This document shows positions 4,903 through 10,192 of a stretch of DNA of 10,192 nucleotides, piece after piece. This DNA is from Chloroflexota bacterium (GTDB taxonomy: Bacteria; Chloroflexota; Ktedonobacteria; Ktedonobacterales; Ktedonobacteraceae). The stretch covers positions 1 to 10,192 of the forward strand of contig VBHV01000102.1 of NCBI GenBank assembly GCA_005881995.1. The letters run 5' to 3'. The position numbers were made by a program, and so were the translations under genes. The notes beneath the pieces were generated by a model, which saw nothing but the letters and a program-made list of their open reading frames with translations, had not been told where the DNA came from and searched no databases. Numbering within the stretch: the first letter of the stretch is position 1; each line of letters starts with the position of its first letter.

Positions 4903-7719
4903 TTACTTGGCCTCGGTCGTTAATTCGGGTGGAAGCGCTTCTATAAGTGGGCCTGGCACACCGGCATTTTCCTGCTCGTCGAGCACCTGGAGAAATGCCT
5001 CTACCACCTGTGAGTCAAACTGGTTGCCAGAGCAGCGTAGTAACTCGGCCCTGGCTTGCAACGTAGACAACGGCTCGCGGTAGACGCGGCGAGAAGTCAT
5101 CGCATCGAATGCATCCACTACGGTGAGAATACGAGCATGCACGGGTATGGCTTCGCCTGCCAGTTGATTAGGGTAGCCCGTGCCGTCCCAGCGTTCGTGA
5201 TGGGCCACAATTATGGTAGCCAATTGCTGGAAGACTCCGCCTATCTCCTCGAGAATCTGGCGACCAATAACCGAGTGCGTGCGCATCACTACCCATTCCT
5301 CCTCAGTCAATGGCCCTGGCTTATATAGGATGGTGTCGGGAATACCGATCTTACCGATATCGTGCAGGATGGCCCCCAGACGCAGTAGATGCAAATCTTC
5401 CTCAGATTGGCCAAGTTTCCGGGCGGTGGCGACAGCAAATTCTGCCAGTCGATAGGCATGCACCAGGGTTCCGCCATCACGTGCTGCTGCTGCAGCGGTA
5501 AGGGCCTGCATACCTACGATCTCACGCACATTTTGATCACCTGCTTCGCGCAGCTCATCAGGGAGAATTATTTCCTTTGAAGGAGTAGGCTCTACGTCAG
5601 CGATGCAGACGCGATTCCTGCCACCCTTTTTGGCCTGGTACATAGCCTGGTCCGCGCATTCAATCAGTTCTTCACGCGTAATCCCGTGAAGTTGATAGAT
5701 GGCTACGCCGATACTGCCACTGACCGCAATCGGCACCACTGCCTGCGTTTCTTCCATCTCCCAATTGAAGGGTTGTGAGTTGAGCGCGATCAGTAAACGC
5801 TGCGCAGTTTGATTCGCGCTCAGCACATCTGTCTCTGTTAAGATGACGGCAAATTCCTCGCCGCCATAGCGTCCCACAAAGTCTTCCAGGCGTACCGTTG
5901 CGCGCAAGCGACTACCGACTTCGCGCAGGATAGCATCACCGGCGCGGTGGCCATAGGTATCATTGATGCGTTTAAAATGATCCAGGTCTACAAAGACGAC
6001 GGCGCAAGAGCTGTCGGTACGCTGACTGCGCGACAGCTCTTCATCGAGCCTGCTCATGATGGCACGGTGATTGGGCAGGCCTGTGACGGCATCGGTGATA
6101 GCGGCCCTGGCCTGTTCTCGATAGAGCCGGTCCAGTTCCAATACCAGCACTTGCTGTTGATCGTAGCCTTCCTGCAATTGTGAGCGCAGCGTCACCTCGC
6201 GATCATTGAGAAACTTCTGTTCTCTCAACAGGGCGTGGACTCGTGGGAGTTCACTGGCGACCAGGCCAACCAGGAACGAAATTATCGTAATGCCCAGAAC
6301 AAGTATAGCCCAGTTACTATTAGGGATGAAAGTAGGTAGCCAGGAACTGGAAACCGTCGCCCAGATGCCGATCAGAGAGGCCCCGGAACCTACGAGGGAC
6401 ATCACCAGTAGAGTTAAACGCTGCCTGCTCGGGAGTTCGATACGATTTCTCCGGCGGTAGAGGAGCCAGAGGACAAACCAGAAAAGCTGGACAATCGTAC
6501 ATACCCAGATAACGGTTGTTCCCGCTTGCAACACGTTGTAGATAGCCAGCGCCAGGTCATCCGGACGTATCACTGAGCCAAAGAGCGCTGGTAAAAGGAT
6601 CAGGGACAGGACGGCCACAATAGCGACAATGAACCCCTGTATAACAATGCTGAAGGCCGGTACACCGTAGCGATTGACCTTTGCCAGTGATATGGGCAGG
6701 CGGCGGTCCTGAGCAACAACCACTAGCAAGCGCGAAAACATGAGGATATAGGCGATGGTAAGCGCAACCTGGCTTACAGCAAGTACGATCGCCGTCACTG
6801 TACCAACCGTTGCACCAAAAACCATCTGGATGGCAAGGATATTTGCCCCCATGCCTCTCGATGCAGAAGACGGCACAATCACCATTATGCCAAAGGTTCC
6901 CATCATGTAGGCGATAAACGCAATCGCTGACCCCCACCAGACAAACGCTGTGGCACGCCTGGCTCCCGGTGTTCCACCACGAAGCTCGCCACCCATGAAC
7001 AGGGGAATATCCACGCCAAGATATGCCAGAATGACTACTCCGTAGACGGCAAAGTTTCCCTGGTTAGGCAGCCACATTTGCGGGCTGGTCAACATTGTTG
7101 CTGCCGGGCGTCCCACCGAAAGCCACCATACGCCAGCGAACCCCAGCAGTAGAAAGACACTTACATAAAGAGTGGCCAGCACCAGCAGGATGCGTTTGAC
7201 CCAGCGCAATGGCAAACAGGCGATGGCTGTTGGCACAATCAGGATGAACACGATGGCGATACCTTGCTGTAACGGGGTCGTAAACCACGTTGGAACAAGA
7301 TACTGAATGAAGATCAGACCAGTTTGTATTGCTGAGACGACGGCAAGCACACCTGGCAACCAGGCGCAAAAGGCTGAAAAAAAACTCCACCTTTGACCGA
7401 GAATACGTGTCGCCCAGAGATAGGGAGCGCCTTGCCCCGGATAGCGCAGTGCCAGCCAGCGGGTGACAAACGCGCAGGGAACGAGAAAGGTAAGCAGACC
7501 CAGCACCCAGTAGACAAACGCCGCTGGACCGCCGAACTGTACACCATCATTATTTGCAACAAATAGAACAATCAGCAGCATTAATACCGTCAGGTCCCGC
7601 GTCCCCAACACTGTCGGCAGCCTGTGTTGCTCCGGCATATCAGAAGGTTGGAAAGCCAGTTCCGGGGAATACGGTTGTTCAGGTGGCACAACCACCTGGG
7701 ACGGTGAATCTATGACCAT
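4903..7719 (-). CDS. APC-type permease fused to GGDEF and HD-GYP domains (c-di-GMP turnover)
   Basis: The product has 938 residues. Residues about 35-490 form a complete 12-span amino acid permease (APC superfamily) module; GGPAAFVYW, LRYPGQGAPYLWATRILG and, in the sixth span, FMGGELRG fit that family. A likely coiled coil (about 497-540) leads to a GGDEF domain (about 541-705) with VDLDHFKRINDTYGH, active motif RYGGEEF (617-623) and inhibitory site RLED (610-613) at the correct distance. An HD-GYP domain (about 730-912) follows, with HDIGKIG (786-792), HHERWDGTGYP (840-850) and the DAFDA metal motif (869-873). Both enzymatic halves look intact, so synthesis of c-di-GMP from GTP and its hydrolysis are both predicted, at the inner face of the membrane. 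The permease part may sense, or transport and sense, an amino acid. AGGAG lies six bases before the ATG. The gene is divergent from the gene at 7981, with no operon partner. Confidence 0.92.
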   Translation of the reverse strand: MVIDSPSQVVVPPEQPYSPELAFQPSDMPEQHRLPTVLGTRDLTVLMLLIVLFVANNDGVQFGGPAAFVYWVLGLLTFLVPCAFVTRWLALRYPGQGAPYLWATRILGQRWSFFSAFCAWLPGVLAVVSAIQTGLIFIQYLVPTWFTTPLQQGIAIVFILIVPTAIACLPLRWVKRILLVLATLYVSVFLLLGFAGVWWLSVGRPAATMLTSPQMWLPNQGNFAVYGVVILAYLGVDIPLFMGGELRGGTPGARRATAFVWWGSAIAFIAYMMGTFGIMVIVPSSASRGMGANILAIQMVFGATVGTVTAIVLAVSQVALTIAYILMFSRLLVVVAQDRRLPISLAKVNRYGVPAFSIVIQGFIVAIVAVLSLILLPALFGSVIRPDDLALAIYNVLQAGTTVIWVCTIVQLFWFVLWLLYRRRNRIELPSRQRLTLLVMSLVGSGASLIGIWATVSSSWLPTFIPNSNWAILVLGITIISFLVGLVASELPRVHALLREQKFLNDREVTLRSQLQEGYDQQQVLVLELDRLYREQARAAITDAVTGLPNHRAIMSRLDEELSRSQRTDSSCAVVFVDLDHFKRINDTYGHRAGDAILREVGSRLRATVRLEDFVGRYGGEEFAVILTETDVLSANQTAQRLLIALNSQPFNWEMEETQAVVPIAVSGSIGVAIYQLHGITREELIECADQAMYQAKKGGRNRVCIADVEPTPSKEIILPDELREAGDQNVREIVGMQALTAAAAARDGGTLVHAYRLAEFAVATARKLGQSEEDLHLLRLGAILHDIGKIGIPDTILYKPGPLTEEEWVVMRTHSVIGRQILEEIGGVFQQLATIIVAHHERWDGTGYPNQLAGEAIPVHARILTVVDAFDAMTSRRVYREPLSTLQARAELLRCSGNQFDSQVVEAFLQVLDEQENAGVPGPLIEALPPELTTEAK

Positions 7720-7980
7720 ATACTTCTCCTGACCTGGGTATTCTACTCAGTCACAGTAGTAAAAGCTGTGCTTCACCAATGTTTATCGGCATGGACAGGC
7801 AGATCATTAGCACCCTCAGGTTGAGATTAAGCTGCTAGAAGCAAGGAAAGTAGTACAAATTGCCCTATTGCTTGACATACAAACTCTACCTCTTCTACAC
7901 TCGCACCATAGGGGGAAGTCACACAGGTTTTACAGGTCACTCGCACCTGACTTGATGCTGGGTTATGAAGGATTATCGCC
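7720..7980. other. Divergent intergenic region
   Basis: This stretch separates the c-di-GMP gene (minus) from the stalk-protein operon (plus) and contains no gene. It holds the plus-strand promoter described separately and a weak dyad CAGGT...ACCTG near 7940-7955. I see no convincing minus-strand promoter for the permease fusion; TAGAAT close to its ribosome site lacks a proper -35 box. Confidence 0.5.
7872..7901 (+). promoter_or_regulatory. Promoter of the two-gene stalk-protein operon
   Basis: Consensus TTGACA at 7872-7877 is followed after 18 bases by TACACT (7896-7901), four of six matches to TATAAT. It lies about 80 bases before the ATG at 7981, which has AAGGA eight bases upstream. Position, strand and -35 quality support it. 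Confidence 0.5.
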
Positions 7981-9486
7981 ATGCAAAAGCAAACCAATCA
8001 AACGCAGTGGGGAGCGAGCGCTTTGCTGGTTGTCAGAGGTGCCAGCATTGTAGGGATCGTAATGCTATGTCTGACAGTATTGTTCTTTACAGCATTCCGT
8101 TCGCATGTTTTTGCGGTGAGCAATAGCGGAACAGGCAGTGCAACAAGCGGCCCAACTTCGGGGCCGGTTGGAACCACCATTACGGTCAATGGTACTGGCT
8201 GGTCTGAGGCTGATGGCAAGCAGGCCAGTTTCGGCTACATGAGTAACTCCAACTGTTCCACGGTAGCGGATTCACAAACTGGCACCTTGCAAGGCGGTAA
8301 ATTCAATGGTTGGTTTCGCTGGCCGCAGGGTACCCCATTGGGCACTTATACAGTATGCGTCACCGTTGCCGGCACTATTGCTATTGCCGGGTCCTTTAAC
8401 GAACTCTCAACCTCGCCACCACAGGTATCGGTCTCTCCTGGCACACTGGTCGAAAGACAGCAGGCAACCATTACCGCGTCAAACTATTACCCCCAGGGGA
8501 CGACAGTCAACTTCAACTGGGTATCCCTGAGTAATCAAGTCGAATTTGGTATAAACGGTACTACTTCAGATAGCAACGGCATGGCGAAGGTGAATTTTAT
8601 TGTGCCGGTCACATCAATGGAAAGCGGACCTTATATGATAGAGGCGATTGTGGGCAGTGGACAACCGCCGACACTCTCTTCATCGGTGAATTTTATCTAT
8701 AATGCGCCTGCGGTGCGACCATCACCTACACCCGGCAGAACACCGTCGCCTACGCCTTCACCGACCGCTACGCCGACCGCCGACCCGACTCCCGCAAATA
8801 CGCCGACGGTTCAGGCTAGCACAACAGCGGCAACAGGCGCAACGCCCACTCCAGTAATCACTCAAACTACGGGCGGAAATTCGACCCCAACAACCAACAC
8901 CACCCCTGGCAGCAAGGGAAGCACAACCAATCCACCCAACATGCTCCTCCTGGTCGGCGGTGTGGCAGGCACGCTCTTCCTGTTGATTACTATCCTTATC
9001 ATTGTTCTGTTTGTCCGGCGTAGACGTTCAACATTTGCGGCTGCGCTGCCAGAGGTGCAAGTGAGGCTACCTTTCCCACCCGCTGGCGCAGCACCGAGTC
9101 CCTGGTCAAGGCAGCCGGGGACCTTCATGAACAATGGAGGACTACCTCCCAACGGGTTCAATGCTAATCCCGGCGGAAATGGATCATATCCTCCCAATTG
9201 GCCTACTGGTATCTTTACGCCGCCACCAGACAGCGTCCCTATTCAAACTAATTTGTCCGCGCAGCTAGCTTCACCGGCCAATGGTTTCCAGCCCGGCGGC
9301 CCGCCTTCGTTTATCCCGTCGCAGAAGTCACCGGTCCCATCTTATGCCGGCGTGGCGCCGGGGGCAGGCGGTAACGGTGTGGCTCCCGTCCCTCTCGATC
9401 CAACGCTAGAAGCTTTACGGCGGCAGGCCCAGACAGGTTTATTTGCCCCACCACGGCCACGCCTGGATGAAGTAAGCACAAAATAA
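7981..9486 (+). CDS. Membrane-anchored protein with two Ig-like domains and a Thr/Pro stalk
   Basis: The product has 501 residues and is not recognised as a named family. A hydrophobic N-terminal segment (about 21-46) acts as signal or anchor. Two Ig/IPT-like beta domains follow: 53-145, with GPVGTTITVNGTGW as its first strands and a possible disulfide C92-C126, and 146-240, starting PPQVSVSPGTLVERQQATITASNY. A Thr/Pro/Ser stalk spans 245-320. Then comes a strong membrane span (321-346) with RRRR just inside, and a 150-residue Pro/Gly/Asn-rich tail likely in the cytoplasm that ends in a charged helix-prone patch (PTLEALRRQAQTG). GPVGTTITVNGTG is typical of bacterial IPT/TIG-like surface modules. 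The layout repeats that of the zinc-ribbon protein at 1422-3287. The next gene starts 41 bases after the stop, so the two are probably co-transcribed. Role unknown; surface adhesion or sensing is a guess. Confidence 0.85.
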   Translation: MQKQTNQTQWGASALLVVRGASIVGIVMLCLTVLFFTAFRSHVFAVSNSGTGSATSGPTSGPVGTTITVNGTGWSEADGKQASFGYMSNSNCSTVADSQTGTLQGGKFNGWFRWPQGTPLGTYTVCVTVAGTIAIAGSFNELSTSPPQVSVSPGTLVERQQATITASNYYPQGTTVNFNWVSLSNQVEFGINGTTSDSNGMAKVNFIVPVTSMESGPYMIEAIVGSGQPPTLSSSVNFIYNAPAVRPSPTPGRTPSPTPSPTATPTADPTPANTPTVQASTTAATGATPTPVITQTTGGNSTPTTNTTPGSKGSTTNPPNMLLLVGGVAGTLFLLITILIIVLFVRRRRSTFAAALPEVQVRLPFPPAGAAPSPWSRQPGTFMNNGGLPPNGFNANPGGNGSYPPNWPTGIFTPPPDSVPIQTNLSAQLASPANGFQPGGPPSFIPSQKSPVPSYAGVAPGAGGNGVAPVPLDPTLEALRRQAQTGLFAPPRPRLDEVSTK

Positions 9487-9509
9487 CTCCCCCAGATGGT
9501 GCCTGGGAG
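9487..9509 (+). other. Hairpin between the two operon genes
   Basis: CTCCC (9487-9491) pairs with GGGAG (9505-9509), or alternatively CCCAG with CTGGG just inside it. There is no T-run and the next gene's ribosome site follows, so it is more likely an mRNA processing or stability element than a terminator. Confidence 0.3.
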
Positions 9510-9527
9510 CTGTCGAGGAAAAGTATA

Positions 9528-10192
9528 ATGAAAGATGGTCCGCCGTCAGAATTACACAGGCCTGTGTGTCTGGCTAAACATCTATTTGCTAGGCCCACCT
9601 TGCTCCAGTACGGCATTGGTATTCTTTCGTTCTTGCTCTTAGGCGTTTCTTGCTACAGCGTTATTACCGTCGCTACATCGGCACATGCAAATGTGTCTCT
9701 TCAGCAGTTCAGTGGCAAGGTAATCGCTAGACGGCCACCTGCCGATGCCGGTACTCCGACCATAACCGATACTTCATCACCGACAGTAACGACCACGCCT
9801 TCAGCAACTCCCACCAACACACCGTCTCCTACACCGACAACCACCTCGACTCCTACAACTACGCCCACCAACACACCATCGCCTTCAGTGACAAATACGC
9901 CTTCACCGACTTCCACAAGTACCCGCACACCCCATTCCTCACCGACAACCACACCGCCATCACCAACGGCATTTGTTGGACAAACCACAACTCCTGGCCC
10001 GACACCGGCAAGTAGCGCGACGGCGACAGCCGTTATCAGGCCGGGAACAGGTCAGAATCAAACACCAGGCACCACACCCGCTCCATCAAACAATGAGAAT
10101 AGGCAAAGCGGCCCACCGGCGGACAATGGCTTCCCTTACATGTACATCGTGGTTGGCCTGTCAGGTATTGCGATCGTCGGATTCCTGTTTAT
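9528..10192 (+). CDS. Secreted Thr/Pro-stalk membrane protein, 3' end outside window
   Basis: The ATG at 9528 has GAGGAA seven bases upstream, and the frame stays open to the window edge (221 residues seen). A cytoplasmic leader is followed by a signal peptide (hydrophobic 28-50) with a cleavage-like SAHA/N site near 54-55. Then comes a short segment (VSLQQFSGKVIARRPPADAG) and a Thr/Pro/Ser stalk of roughly 110 residues (75-185) with repeated PTNTPSP units. A Gly/Asn-rich part and the start of a membrane span (YMYIVVGLSGIAIVGFLF, 204-221) close the visible part. Unlike its upstream neighbour it has no Ig domain before the stalk. By analogy a cytoplasmic tail should follow the span. It is 41 bases downstream of the 501-residue gene on the same strand, so a shared operon is likely. 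The gene was found by reading the frame directly from a good ribosome site. Function unknown. Confidence 0.8.
   Translation, partial: MKDGPPSELHRPVCLAKHLFARPTLLQYGIGILSFLLLGVSCYSVITVATSAHANVSLQQFSGKVIARRPPADAGTPTITDTSSPTVTTTPSATPTNTPSPTPTTTSTPTTTPTNTPSPSVTNTPSPTSTSTRTPHSSPTTTPPSPTAFVGQTTTPGPTPASSATATAVIRPGTGQNQTPGTTPAPSNNENRQSGPPADNGFPYMYIVVGLSGIAIVGFLF
9810..9917 (+). repeat. Imperfect 54-bp repeat in the Thr/Pro stalk
   Basis: CCCACCAACACACC occurs at 9810 and again at 9864, 54 bases apart, marking two imperfect 18-residue units that each begin PTNTPSP. The second copy has diverged in its later half. It lies wholly within the stalk-coding part of the last gene. Confidence 0.55.

Overview
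The window looks like a chromosomal segment from a Ktedonobacteria-type member of the Chloroflexota. This is an inference from mid-range base composition, several membrane proteins with long Thr/Pro stalks, a single-chain amino-acid-permease/c-di-GMP protein, and a sigma factor with a very acidic N-terminus. No marker gene here fixes the taxonomy. No RNA gene, CRISPR array, insertion sequence or phage gene was seen.

Left part (1-3287, minus strand). Three genes are separated by more than 150 bases each, so they are probably separate transcription units. They are a secreted Vgb/NHL beta-propeller protein cut by the window edge, a single-domain response regulator with a good promoter and a convincing terminator, and a 621-residue protein with a cytoplasmic zinc ribbon, an extracellular Ig/IPT-like domain, a Thr/Pro stalk and a second membrane span.

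Middle (3288-4714, plus strand). A 450-base regulatory region holds two perfect palindromes, a sigma-54-like -24/-12 element and a leader hairpin. It precedes a primary-like sigma-70 factor (regions 1.2 to 4) interrupted by one in-frame UAG where relatives carry a Gln codon. The gene is therefore a recent pseudogene, a sequencing error, a readthrough case or a split sigma factor.

Right of centre (4903-7719, minus strand). A 938-residue protein joins a complete 12-span APC-type amino acid permease module to a coiled coil, an intact GGDEF domain (GGEEF plus RxxD inhibitory site) and an intact HD-GYP domain. It looks like a transporter-derived receptor that could both make and break c-di-GMP. 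It is the most unusual item in the window.

Right part (7981-10192, plus strand). Divergent from the c-di-GMP gene, a promoter precedes a two-gene operon of surface proteins. The first has two Ig-like domains, a Thr/Pro stalk, a membrane span and a Pro/Gly-rich cytoplasmic tail. The second, cut by the window edge, has a signal peptide, a Thr/Pro stalk and a membrane span. Together the window suggests sensing and signalling at the cell surface, with extracellular stalked domains, c-di-GMP turnover, a receiver and a sigma factor. No direct functional link between these genes can be shown from sequence alone.
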